Below, piece after piece: positions 53,295-61,163 of a stretch of 64,000 nucleotides of DNA. The first letter of the stretch is position 1, and each line of letters starts with the position of its first letter. Source of the stretch: Candidatus Edwardsbacteria bacterium (GTDB lineage Bacteria > Edwardsbacteria > AC1 > EtOH8); assembly GCA_031082425.1 (NCBI GenBank), contig JAVHLB010000004.1, positions 62,001-126,000 on the forward strand, written 5' to 3'. The position numbers and the translations under genes are program-made. The notes below the pieces were generated by a model. That model did not search any database and was not told where the DNA came from. It saw only the letters and a program-made list of their open reading frames with translations.

Positions 53295-53430
53295 ATAGTT
53301 ACTCTCTAAATTACGGCTTGTATTTACCAAGACACCCCTCTCGCTCTCCCCTTTTTAGGGGAGACTCGGGCCAGCGCAGGTTAAGTTATAAGAAAACCCT
53401 TTGTGTCTTTGTGCCTTTGTGGTAGAAAGT

Positions 53431-54678
53431 TTACAACCCGTACTTGGCTATGATCTCGTCTTTCTTCAGCCCCAGTATCCCGTACTTCTGGCCGATCTTG
53501 GTGAAGGCCGCCAGGGCCTTGTCCAAATGCTCCATCTCGTGCCCGGCCGAGATCTGGGTCCTTATCCGGGCCTGGCCCTGGGCCACCACCGGGAAGAAGA
53601 AGCCCGTCACGTAGATGCCCTCGTGGTACAGGTCGCGGGCGATGTCCTGGGCCAGCTTGGCGTTGTACAGCATCACCGGGACGATGGGGGTGTCGCCCTG
53701 CTTCAGGTCTAACCCGGCCTTGGTCAGCCCCTCGCGCCAGTACTTGGTGTTCTTCTCCAGCTTGTCCCGGCGGTCGGTGGACTTGGAAAGAAGCTCTAAG
53801 ACTTTTATTGATCCGGCCACCACCGCCGGAGGCATGGTATTGGAGAACAGGTAGGGACGGGCCCGCTGCCGGCACATCTCGGCGATCTCCTTGGGTCCGG
53901 AGACCGAGCCGCCGGTGGCGCCGCCCAAACCCTTGCCAAAAGTGGTGGTGATGATGTCCACCCTTTTCATCACGTTGTGGTACTCGTGGGTGCCGCGGCC
54001 GGTCTTGCCGATGAACCCGGTGGCGTGGGAATCGTCCACCATCACCATGGCATCGTACTTGTCGGCCAGGTCGCAGATCTTGTCCAAGGGCGCGATGTCG
54101 CCGTCCATGGAGAACACCCCGTCGGTGATGATCATCCGCAGGCGGCAGCTCTGGGCCTCCTGCAGTTTCTCCTCCAGGTGGGACATGCTGTTGTGCTTGT
54201 AGTTGAACATCTGGGCCTTGCACAGCTTGAGGCCGTCCACGATGGAGGCGTGGACCAGCCGGTCCGAGATCATGGCGTCCTCCGGGGTCAGCACCACGTC
54301 GAACAGCCCGGCGTTGGCTTCCATGCAGGAGGGGAACAGGCAGGTGCCCTCCATCCCCAGGAACTCGCTCATCTTGATCTCCAGCTCGTTGTGGATGTCC
54401 TGGGTGCCGCAGATGAAGCGGACCGAGGACAGCCCGTAGCCCCGGGAATCCAGGGCCTCGTGGGCGGCCTTGACCACCTCGGGGTGGCTGGACAGGCCCA
54501 GATAATTGTTGGCGCAGAAGTTCAGCACCTGCTTGGGTTCGGCCCCCTTGGGGTATTCCACCTTGATGCTGGCGGCCTGGGGCGACTGGATGTATCGTTC
54601 TTCCTTGAAGATCCCCTTGTCCTTCATCCCCTGGAGCTCTCCGGAATAGAAATCCCTGGCTTTGGAACTGTAGGCCAT
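53431..54678 (-). CDS. second alpha-oxoamine synthase (KBL-like paralog)
   Basis: A 415-residue PLP enzyme aligned residue-for-residue with the KBL at 51448 over most of its length, with the Schiff-base K249 intact. It differs at the active site: F115-P-S-C-M-E (versus Y115-S-S-C-F-D), V142 where KBL has asparagine in the LNHAS motif, and G250 after the catalytic lysine instead of alanine; it also carries a 12-residue C-terminal extension (LKKDEIIAKYGL). It shares a leftward operon with an acyl carrier protein (63 bases upstream), acetyl-CoA synthetase and AcpS. It may use acyl-ACP or another acyl thioester, as serine palmitoyltransferase-type enzymes do. A second KBL is the simpler reading. 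Strong GGGAGG ribosome binding site. Confidence 0.85.
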   Translation of the reverse strand: MAYSSKARDFYSGELQGMKDKGIFKEERYIQSPQAASIKVEYPKGAEPKQVLNFCANNYLGLSSHPEVVKAAHEALDSRGYGLSSVRFICGTQDIHNELEIKMSEFLGMEGTCLFPSCMEANAGLFDVVLTPEDAMISDRLVHASIVDGLKLCKAQMFNYKHNSMSHLEEKLQEAQSCRLRMIITDGVFSMDGDIAPLDKICDLADKYDAMVMVDDSHATGFIGKTGRGTHEYHNVMKRVDIITTTFGKGLGGATGGSVSGPKEIAEMCRQRARPYLFSNTMPPAVVAGSIKVLELLSKSTDRRDKLEKNTKYWREGLTKAGLDLKQGDTPIVPVMLYNAKLAQDIARDLYHEGIYVTGFFFPVVAQGQARIRTQISAGHEMEHLDKALAAFTKIGQKYGILGLKKDEIIAKYGL

Positions 54679-54741
54679 CTTACCTCCCTTATGATCTGAA
54701 TACTGAATATCGAATTCAGAATTTTGAATTAGTAATTTAAT

Positions 54742-54999
54742 TTAGACCTTGGCTCCGAATTTCTTGATCAGCTCGATGATGTTGTTGACCGAGTCAAAGG
54801 CCTCGGGGGTGGCGTCCTCGTCCGGCAGCTTGATCTGGAATTTCTTCTCCAGGTAGGTCTTCAGGGAGACCATGGAGAACGAATCCACGATCCCGCTGGA
54901 GATCAGCTTGGTGTCCTCCTTGACCTCCTGGTCGGAATCCTCGTCCAGGTATTCTTTTTTGACGTATTCGATGATCATTTTCTTGATTTCGTCGGACAT
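54742..54999 (-). CDS. acyl carrier protein
   Basis: An 85-residue acidic ACP. The phosphopantetheine attachment serine is S40 in GIVDSFSMVSLK, the DS(F/L) motif, with the usual helical surroundings. It is more divergent than fatty-acid-synthase ACPs (DSFS instead of DSLD) and stands next to the KBL-like paralog, not to fab genes. AcpS, which would load it, is two genes upstream. Such stand-alone ACPs serve specialised pathways such as sphingolipid-type synthesis. Strong AAGGAG ribosome binding site. Confidence 0.9.
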   Translation of the reverse strand: MSDEIKKMIIEYVKKEYLDEDSDQEVKEDTKLISSGIVDSFSMVSLKTYLEKKFQIKLPDEDATPEAFDSVNNIIELIKKFGAKV

Positions 55000-55050
55000 T
55001 GTAGTCTCCTTAGGTTATTTATTATATTCTTTGATTTGATCGTTTTGGTC

Positions 55051-55116
55051 TGTCATTCCCGCGCAGGCGGGAATCCATACTTTTTAACCTGGATCCCTGC
55101 TTTCGCAGGAATGACC
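55051..55116. repeat. MITE/REP-like dispersed repeat, copy 3
   Basis: A compact copy bounded by TGTCATTCC and GGAATGACC, with CCCGCGCAGGCGGG and TGGATCCCTGC inside, the same phrases as at 20856-20944. The rest of 55000-55265 contains degenerate 'ttcgtgttctttagtgtatttcgtgg'-type sequence and no gene. Confidence 0.7.
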
Positions 55117-55265
55117 CTGGCCTGAATTATTTTCGCGCTTTTTAGCGTGTTTCGCGGGAGGGTTTCCTTTGCCCACTAAAAGAACTAAAAAAGAACTAAA
55201 AATTCTAAAATAAATTTGAACCAAGAATTTTTCGTGTTCTTTAGTGTATTTCGTGGGGAAGGTTC

Positions 55266-56966
55266 CTAGTCGTTTTCCAGGGTCGAGATATCTCCGATCT
55301 CCTCGCCCCACTCCTTGGCCCGCAGCATCCGGCGCATGATCTTTCCGCTCCGGGTCTTGGGCATCGAGGCCATGAACTCTATCTCCTGTGGCATGGCCAG
55401 CGGCGACAGCTTCTTGCGGATGAAGTTCATGATGTCCATCTCCAGGTCGCTGGAAGGCTCGAAGCCCGGCTTGAGGGCGATGAAGGCCTTGACCACCTCC
55501 ATGTTCAGGGGGTCGGGCTTGCCCACCGCGGCCGACTCGGCCACCGCCGGGTGCTCCAGCAATGCCGACTCGATCTCGAACGGACCCACCAGGTGGCCGG
55601 CGGTGTTGATGACATCGTCATCGCGGCCCACGAACCAGTAGTAACCGTCGGCATCTATGCTGGAGCGGTCGCCCGAGAGGTACCAGCCGTTCTTGAACTT
55701 GCCGTCGTAGGTCTCCTGGTTGTTCCAGTAGGCCCGCATCATGGAGGGCCAGCCGGGCCGGAAGGCTATCAGCCCCACGGTGCCGGGCTTGTCCACCGGC
55801 TCGAAGGTCTTGGGGTTGACCACGCTGGCGGTGATGCCGGGGAAGGGCTTGCCCATGGAGCCGGGCTTGACCTTCATCCCGGGATAGTTGCAGATCATCA
55901 TGGCCCCGGTCTCGGTCTGCCAGAAGGTGTCGTAGAATGGCTGGCCGAAGGCTTTCTCCGACCAGATCACGGCCTCGGCGTTGAGCGGCTCGCCCACGCT
56001 GCACAGGTGGCGCAGGGAGGAGGTGTCGTGCTTTTTGACCGCCTCCACCCCTTCCTTCATCAGCATCCGGATGGCGGTGGGGGCCGAGTACCACATGGTG
56101 ACCTTCATCCGCTCGATGAAGGCGTACCAGTTCTGGGCGCTGAAGCCGGCGTCCAGCACCACCTGGGTGACCCCGTTGGCCCAGGGCCCGATGATGCCGT
56201 AGGAGGTGCCGGTGACCCAGCCGGGATCGGCGGTGCACCAGTAGATGTCGTCGTCCTTAAGGTCCAGCACCCACTTGGCGGTGATGTACTGGGCCACCAG
56301 GGAATTGTGGACGTGCTGGGCCCCCTTGGGCTTTCCGGTGGTTCCCGAGGTATAGTGCAGCACCGACGGGGTCTCCCGCTCGACCTTGACAATGTCGAAC
56401 TTTTCCACCCGGGGCAGCTTTTCCATGGCAAAGGCGGCCTCGCCGGCGTTGAGCGGCTTGTCATCGGCGTCAACGATGATGATGGTGGCCAGCTCCGGCA
56501 GGTCCTTGCGGATCCGGCGCACCTTGCCCGCATGTTTTCTGGTGGTCAGCACCGCCCTGGTCTTGGCGTCGTCCAGCCTGGTGATCAGCGATTCTTCGCC
56601 GAAGGCCGAGAACAGGGGCTGGGCTATGGCCCCCATCTTCAAGATCCCCAGGAAGCAGATATACAGTTCGGGGATCTTGTCCATGAACAGGCAGACCCGG
56701 TCGCCCGGCTTGACCCCCTGGTCCTGGAGGAATTTGGCGGTGGTGTTGCTGTAGGCCCGGATGTCGTCATAGGTGTACTTCTTGACTTCGCCGGTGAATC
56801 CCTCCCAGATCAGGGCCGGCTTTGAGCCCAGGCCCCTTTCGCAGATCCGGTCGCTGCAGTAATAACCGATGTTGTACTGCCCGTTCTTCCCGTACTCCAG
56901 CTCCTGTTCCGATATCTTCCAATCGAAATTTTTATAACGCTCCTCGTATGACCCTATGTTGCTCAT
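55266..56966 (-). CDS. acsA: acetyl-CoA synthetase (AMP-forming)
   Basis: A 566-residue ANL-superfamily ligase making acetyl-CoA from acetate, ATP and CoA, shorter than the ~650-residue Acs and closer to Bacillus AcsA. The adenylation motif YTSGTTGKPKGAQHVHN and the KTRSGKIMRR C-terminal region with the acetylatable lysine are clear; W in the DTFWQTETG motif is the acetate-pocket residue of true acetyl-CoA synthetases, which argues against long-chain substrates. A GGAGAG ribosome binding site precedes the start. It sits between AcpS and ACP in the KBL-paralog operon, and an acetate permease lies nearby. Confidence 0.9.
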   Translation of the reverse strand: MSNIGSYEERYKNFDWKISEQELEYGKNGQYNIGYYCSDRICERGLGSKPALIWEGFTGEVKKYTYDDIRAYSNTTAKFLQDQGVKPGDRVCLFMDKIPELYICFLGILKMGAIAQPLFSAFGEESLITRLDDAKTRAVLTTRKHAGKVRRIRKDLPELATIIIVDADDKPLNAGEAAFAMEKLPRVEKFDIVKVERETPSVLHYTSGTTGKPKGAQHVHNSLVAQYITAKWVLDLKDDDIYWCTADPGWVTGTSYGIIGPWANGVTQVVLDAGFSAQNWYAFIERMKVTMWYSAPTAIRMLMKEGVEAVKKHDTSSLRHLCSVGEPLNAEAVIWSEKAFGQPFYDTFWQTETGAMMICNYPGMKVKPGSMGKPFPGITASVVNPKTFEPVDKPGTVGLIAFRPGWPSMMRAYWNNQETYDGKFKNGWYLSGDRSSIDADGYYWFVGRDDDVINTAGHLVGPFEIESALLEHPAVAESAAVGKPDPLNMEVVKAFIALKPGFEPSSDLEMDIMNFIRKKLSPLAMPQEIEFMASMPKTRSGKIMRRMLRAKEWGEEIGDISTLEND

Positions 56967-56977
56967 GCCGATCTCTC

Positions 56978-57343
56978 CTACTTGTTTATATTTTCAATTA
57001 TTACATAGGCTACTGCGTATTCACCGGTCTCCGATACCGAGACATGGATGGAATGGCCGCCTACATCCGGCAGGAATTCTAGCAGCCGGCCGGAGAGGCT
57101 CACCCGGATATCCTCTGTCACCCGGATATCATGCCAGTAAGACCCCCGGCTGAGGCCGCACCCCAGGGCTTTCAGGGTGGATTCCTTGACGGCGAACAGC
57201 GAGGCATAGAACAGGTCCCGGTTCATCTTGGGAGCGCGGGACAGTTCATCGGATGAGAGGAACTGAGCTAAAAATTCCTCCTTATCCTTGAGCTTTTTGA
57301 ACCGTTCCACGGCCACGATGTCGGCCCCGATGCCAAGAACCAT
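56978..57343 (-). CDS. acpS: holo-[acyl carrier protein] synthase
   Basis: A 121-residue phosphopantetheinyl transferase that converts apo-ACP to holo-ACP. Metal-binding D8 in GIGADIVAVERF and E in FAVKESTLKALG are present, as is the family's typical SDELSRAPK. ATG 57343 is chosen over TTG 57352 because AGGA has normal spacing to it. It opens the operon acpS-acsA-acp-kbl2 transcribed leftward, so the ACP two genes down is a natural substrate. Confidence 0.93.
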   Translation of the reverse strand: MVLGIGADIVAVERFKKLKDKEEFLAQFLSSDELSRAPKMNRDLFYASLFAVKESTLKALGCGLSRGSYWHDIRVTEDIRVSLSGRLLEFLPDVGGHSIHVSVSETGEYAVAYVIIENINK

Positions 57344-57678
57344 CTTACTCAAATCCTAAGCGAAATTCCAAGCCCTAAACAATGTCTAAATGCGAAGGGA
57401 TAATTCCCAAAACTGTTTTGAGTTTGGGATCTCGGTATTTGCGCCTGTTTAGTATTTAGGGATTAGCCTTTAGATATCATTCCCCCTGCTCCTGGGGCGA
57501 CTGTGGCCGGAAAAGTATAGCATCTGTGGATTTCAAAGTCAATGCGCATTTAACCTGCCACGCCAGACAGATAGAGTGACTACTGGGCACCAAACCACAG
57601 AAGCACTGAAAAAATGAATCCACGAAAATATCTAAATATTATCCCCTGTTACTTTTCGAAAATTCCGTGTTTCCGTGG
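57344..57678. repeat. gene-free gap with degenerate inverted repeats
   Basis: No gene is seen. A roughly palindromic block lies at about 57380-57470 around CAAAACTGTTTTG, and a second at 57595-57678, with CCACAGAAGCACTGAAAA at the left and TTCCGTGTTTCCGTGG at the right, ending exactly at the acetate permease stop. Confidence 0.5.
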
Positions 57679-58266
57679 TTAAGCGGCTTTCACCGGGCCC
57701 AGCGGCAGCACTACTTTCCCGTGCATCTCATTATAGACCTGGGCGATGGCGGCATACATGGCCGAAGCGCCGCAGATGATGCCTTCATATCCGGCGATCT
57801 TCATTATGCCTGCATTGCCGGTGGCCTTGCCGGCCGCCAGCAGGAAGAACAAGATGACCAGCGTTCCGAATACGAACTGCAGGGCCTTGTTCAGCCTTAA
57901 GGTGCCGATGAACAGCAGCAACGAAAAGAATCCCCAGACGAAGAGAAAGCTGGCCCACGAGGCCGGGGACGGGGCCTCGGTCCAACCCAGCTTGGGCATT
58001 ACCATCAGGCCCACCAGGGTTATCCAGAAGGCGCCGTAGGAGGTGAAGGCCACCGTGCCGAAGGTGTTGCCCTTCTTCCATTCCATGATGCCGACTATCA
58101 GCTGAGTGATGCCGCCGTAGAACAGGCCCATGGCCAGAATGGCGCTGTCCAGGCCGAAGAACCCGGCATTGTGGAGGTTCAAAAGGATGGTGGTCATGCC
58201 GAAACCCATCAGGCCCAGCGGTGCGGGATTGGCGGTGGTATCCTGGATCTTGGTGGCGTTGTCCAT
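57679..58266 (-). CDS. acetate/succinate permease (AceTr, GPR1/FUN34/YaaH family)
   Basis: A 195-residue protein with six membrane helices and the family signature NPAPLGLMGFGMTT near residues 13-26. The characterised relative is E. coli SatP (YaaH), an acetate-proton symporter. GGGAG lies before the ATG. It fits the acetyl-CoA synthetase about 0.7 kb away, giving an acetate uptake and activation module. Confidence 0.93.
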   Translation of the reverse strand: MDNATKIQDTTANPAPLGLMGFGMTTILLNLHNAGFFGLDSAILAMGLFYGGITQLIVGIMEWKKGNTFGTVAFTSYGAFWITLVGLMVMPKLGWTEAPSPASWASFLFVWGFFSLLLFIGTLRLNKALQFVFGTLVILFFLLAAGKATGNAGIMKIAGYEGIICGASAMYAAIAQVYNEMHGKVVLPLGPVKAA

Positions 58267-58605
58267 TCAGTTTCTCCCAAGAAGTTTGGTTTTATGGTTT
58301 TATGTTGTCGGTGATTTTACCATTCGGGGACGCAGACTTCAACGTTGGCTCAGTCGAACGATAAACGCAGATCGTTATATTTTTAATTAAATTTTATCCT
58401 GTTGATCTGCGTGAATCCGCGTCCAAAATAAAGGGCTGCCTGGTTTTAAAAAACCCGCCGAACACGCGAAAATCATCGTTAAGATGAGAATGAATATACG
58501 GTTTTCGTGTATCAGGCGGATCAGATATATCCGTTAACGGCTATAATGATACCAAAAATCACCTGCTTTATGCAATACGAAAAGAACCTTTCTTTTGCAT
58601 CGTTT
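58267..58605. repeat. gene-free gap with degenerate inverted repeats
   Basis: Arms ACGCAGATC (58365-58373) and GATCTGCGT (58404-58412) form one inverted repeat; CCGCCGAACACGCGAAAAT (58455-58473) and an imperfect complement at 58499-58519 form another. No coding signal seen. Confidence 0.5.
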
Positions 58606-58974
58606 TTATTTAGATGTGCCCCTGCCCGACCGGCAGATGACGCAGTTGCAGAATCCGTGATAGATGGCGCAGACACCGCCGAACAGGCAGAACAGCCCCC
58701 AGAACAGGGGCAGGCCCAGGATATGGGCCAGGTCCGGCTTGGCATGGGGCAGCAGGTAGATGCCGTAGGTGATCAGGAAGCATCCGCTGGTGACGATGAT
58801 ATGGCCCATTATGATCGTGGCCCTCCGCCCGCCCCGCCAGCCCAGGTAGACCAGGGAAAAACCGATGACCAGCGGGATGAACTTGGCCGGGTTCTCACTG
58901 GCGATGATGCCCCAGGCCCCGAAGGCGGCCAGCAGGATGCCCAGGGTAAAGCTTATCGGCGATTTGATCTTCAT
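58606..58974 (-). CDS. small four-helix membrane protein, unknown
   Basis: A 122-residue hydrophobic protein with four membrane helices (about 10-25, 32-48, 54-72, 86-106) and a short cysteine-containing tail (CNCVICRSGRG). No family is recognised. Composition matches the core genome, unlike the AT-rich genes to its right. The cysteine pair might bind metal, but this is speculative. Confidence 0.65.
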   Translation of the reverse strand: MKIKSPISFTLGILLAAFGAWGIIASENPAKFIPLVIGFSLVYLGWRGGRRATIIMGHIIVTSGCFLITYGIYLLPHAKPDLAHILGLPLFWGLFCLFGGVCAIYHGFCNCVICRSGRGTSK

Positions 58975-59046
58975 GATTATAAACCTTTATAATTATATAA
59001 CATACGTTATGGTAACAAAATTTAATAACTGCTCAATAAGTGTAAC

Positions 59047-59077
59047 AAAAAAGCGCCCTAAACTCACAGGACGCTTA
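59047..59077 (-). terminator. terminator of the AT-rich gene pair
   Basis: AAGCGTCCT...AGGGCGCTT (read leftward, one mismatch) is followed by TTTTTTG on the minus strand, beyond the stop at 59102. Confidence 0.65.
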
Positions 59078-59101
59078 TGATTATTACATTATAGTAACCC
59101 C

Positions 59102-59467
59102 TTAAAAAGCAGCATCACCAATTATATCATCCAATATTTTATCTAATCCATATTGTTTTTCTTGTATAATAAGATATAAATTAGAAAAGGATTCGTACGC
59201 TTCCCTTGTTTTTATTTCACTTGTCTTATATGTTATAAAATCAATTGATTCCCAATCTCCCCCGTCTATCGCAGAAAGTTCATAGATATCAAATTCCCCT
59301 GGATAAAAATGCAAAATATAGTCGTTTGTTTGCTTAACGATGGACCAATAGTATTTACCATCGTATACAAAATAATATTCTTCTTGATTTATATTTGATT
59401 TTACAACCGTACCAATTTTATCGGGCCGTGATACCATAGCATTTATTGCAGTTATTATTTTACTCAT
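59102..59467 (-). CDS. AT-rich hypothetical protein (second of a pair)
   Basis: A 121-residue acidic soluble protein rich in Tyr, Ile and Asp (EEYYFVYDGKYYWSIVKQ; FDIYELSAIDGGDWESIDF). I recognise no family. GGAGGCGATC precedes its ATG, and its start overlaps the end of the upstream gene by eight bases, so the two are co-translated. AT content is clearly higher than in the surrounding core genes, typical of accessory or recently acquired DNA. Possible two-gene accessory or defence module, with no motif to support it. Confidence 0.6.
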   Translation of the reverse strand: MSKIITAINAMVSRPDKIGTVVKSNINQEEYYFVYDGKYYWSIVKQTNDYILHFYPGEFDIYELSAIDGGDWESIDFITYKTSEIKTREAYESFSNLYLIIQEKQYGLDKILDDIIGDAAF

Positions 59468-59900
59468 GATCGCCTCCTACTAAATGACCTATATCGTCAA
59501 TGGATATAAATTTTAATTGTTCCCGTATTTGTGATACTATTGCCCTTTTTTGCGGTTCGGTTATTTGTTTTTTCCCATTTATAATAGAGTTGATTTTTTT
59601 GATAATTTGAACAAATCGTTTATACAAATATGGATTACCATTTAATTGCCCAATAATTTCACTAAAAACATTTATTGCTTCTCTTTTACCAGAATCCTCA
59701 TCAGCATTTATATCATTAAGGCGATCAAGTTTTCTATTTATTTCCAAGACCACTATCTGCGAAGAAAAATTTAATAAAACCTGAATTGCGGATTTAATAG
59801 TTTTTCTTTTTGTCCAAAAAATATAAATCCCGATCAGCGATATTATTATCGTAAATAGGTCAGATAGAAGTGTCGTATATTGTGAGACTGTATCCATCAA
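59460..59900 (-). CDS. AT-rich membrane-anchored hypothetical protein (first of a pair)
   Basis: A 146-residue protein with a single N-terminal membrane helix (near 14-30, SDLFTIIISLIGIYIFWTK) and a mainly helical soluble domain (KREAINVFSEIIGQLNGNPYLYKRFVQIIKKINSI). No recognised family. It overlaps the following gene by eight bases. The anchored helical layout plus a soluble partner is seen in many small effector or defence pairs, but that is only an analogy. Confidence 0.6.
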   Translation of the reverse strand: MMDTVSQYTTLLSDLFTIIISLIGIYIFWTKRKTIKSAIQVLLNFSSQIVVLEINRKLDRLNDINADEDSGKREAINVFSEIIGQLNGNPYLYKRFVQIIKKINSIINGKKQITEPQKRAIVSQIREQLKFISIDDIGHLVGGDHE

Positions 59901-59964
59901 TAAATTATAAATAGTTTGTATGTCTTGTACTGAATAATAGCAGATATAAATTCATTATGCAACA

Positions 59965-59993
59965 AAAAAGGCATAAAATTATTTATGCCTTTT
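59965..59993 (-). terminator. terminator of the tdh gene
   Basis: The stem AAAAAGGCATAAA / TTTATGCCTTTTT lies just past the tdh stop at 60007 and gives a T-run on either strand. Confidence 0.85.
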
Positions 59994-60006
59994 TATACTT
60001 AATTAC

Positions 60007-61122
60007 CTATTTTATCTCCATTCTCTTCCTGGCCGCCTCCAGCTCCTTGGGATCCGGGAACAGCACCGCCTTGCCGCACTGTCTTGGGTTTCCCATGGCC
60101 GCGTCAAAGCCCTTGGCATAGTCCTTGAGCTCGAACAGATGTGTGACGATGGGCTTGATGTCTATCCGCCCCGAGGCCAGGAAGTTCTTGACCCGGTACC
60201 AGGTGTCGAACATCTTGCGGCCGGAGATGCCGTTGATGGTGATGCCCCGGAACACGATGCCGTTGGTATAGTCCACCGGCAGCGGCGAGATGTTAGGCAC
60301 CCCAAAGGCGCTGTAGCGGCCGCCCTTGCGGATCGCCTTCATCCCCTCCTCGATGGCCGAGGGCGCACCCACCATGTCCAGCACGATGTCGGTGCCGTAG
60401 CCTCCGGTGTGATCCCGGATGAACTCCAGTCTGTTGACGGTCTTGTCGCTGATGTTCAAAATATGGTCGGCTCCCATGATCTTGGCGATGTTCAGGGCGA
60501 ACTCCGACATCCCGACCACAAAGATCTGGGTGAGCCCCGAGGCCCGGGCCAGTCCCACCGAGAACAGCGCGGTGGGGCCGTCCCCGAAGATGGCCACGCT
60601 CTTGCCGGCCACGTCGGCGGTCTCGCCCAGCAGGGCGTAGCAGGCGTTGCCCATCGGCTCCTGGACCGCGGCCAGCTCCGGCGGAATGCTCTTGTCGTTG
60701 ACCCAGCAGACCGATTCCGGCAGGGAGAAGTACTCGGCAAAACAGCCGTTGTGGTCCACCCCCAGTATCTTCATCCGCTCGCCGATGTGCAGCTGACCCA
60801 GCATGGCCTGCAGGTCGCCGGGATCGTAGATGTGGGTCTCGGCCGAGATGTAATCACCCACCTTGATCCGCTTGCAGTGCGACCCCACCTCCACCACCTC
60901 GCCGGCCACCTCGTGGCCCAGGATCTGGGGAAGGTTTTTCGACCCGATCCGGTCCTGGGACCATTTGTTCCATTCGTAAATGTGGACGTCGGTGCCGCAG
61001 ATGGAGGTGGCCAGAACCTTGACCTTCACCCAGTCGGGCTTCGGCTCCGGGATCTCGACCTCCTGCCACTCCGCCCCCAGCTGGGGCCTGGTCTTGACCA
61101 CCGCCTTCATTTTTTGAGGCAT
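60007..61122 (-). CDS. tdh: L-threonine 3-dehydrogenase-like zinc alcohol dehydrogenase
   Basis: A 371-residue medium-chain dehydrogenase. Catalytic zinc ligands are C42 (ICGTD), H70-E71 (GHEVAGEV) and E155 (QEPMGN); the NAD-binding fold shows FGDGPTALFSVGLARASG. The sequence VHIYEWNKWSQ follows E. coli TDH. It would oxidise threonine to 2-amino-3-oxobutyrate, the KBL substrate. Oddly, the structural-zinc lobe with four cysteines in E. coli TDH is replaced by a cysteine-free helix (about 98-113, THIYDPGDLQAMLGQL). The ATG at 61122 has GGAG eight bases upstream; a much longer frame upstream is not needed. Threonine specificity is inferred. Confidence 0.88.
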   Translation of the reverse strand: MPQKMKAVVKTRPQLGAEWQEVEIPEPKPDWVKVKVLATSICGTDVHIYEWNKWSQDRIGSKNLPQILGHEVAGEVVEVGSHCKRIKVGDYISAETHIYDPGDLQAMLGQLHIGERMKILGVDHNGCFAEYFSLPESVCWVNDKSIPPELAAVQEPMGNACYALLGETADVAGKSVAIFGDGPTALFSVGLARASGLTQIFVVGMSEFALNIAKIMGADHILNISDKTVNRLEFIRDHTGGYGTDIVLDMVGAPSAIEEGMKAIRKGGRYSAFGVPNISPLPVDYTNGIVFRGITINGISGRKMFDTWYRVKNFLASGRIDIKPIVTHLFELKDYAKGFDAAMGNPRQCGKAVLFPDPKELEAARKRMEIK

Positions 61123-61163
61123 GAAATGAACTCCTTGATTGTATATTTTATTGTTTTTGGTGG

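Noticed and set aside
55551..56825. 424-codon open frame on the plus strand opposite the acetyl-CoA synthetase gene
   Set aside because: It lies entirely antisense to a clear enzyme gene. Its Gly/His/Asp/Val-rich translation is typical of a shadow frame in GC-rich DNA and has no domain.
54742..56966. A full polyketide or nonribosomal peptide cluster
   Set aside because: Only one ACP, an acetate-type ligase and AcpS are present; no ketosynthase, condensation or thioesterase domain is in the window.
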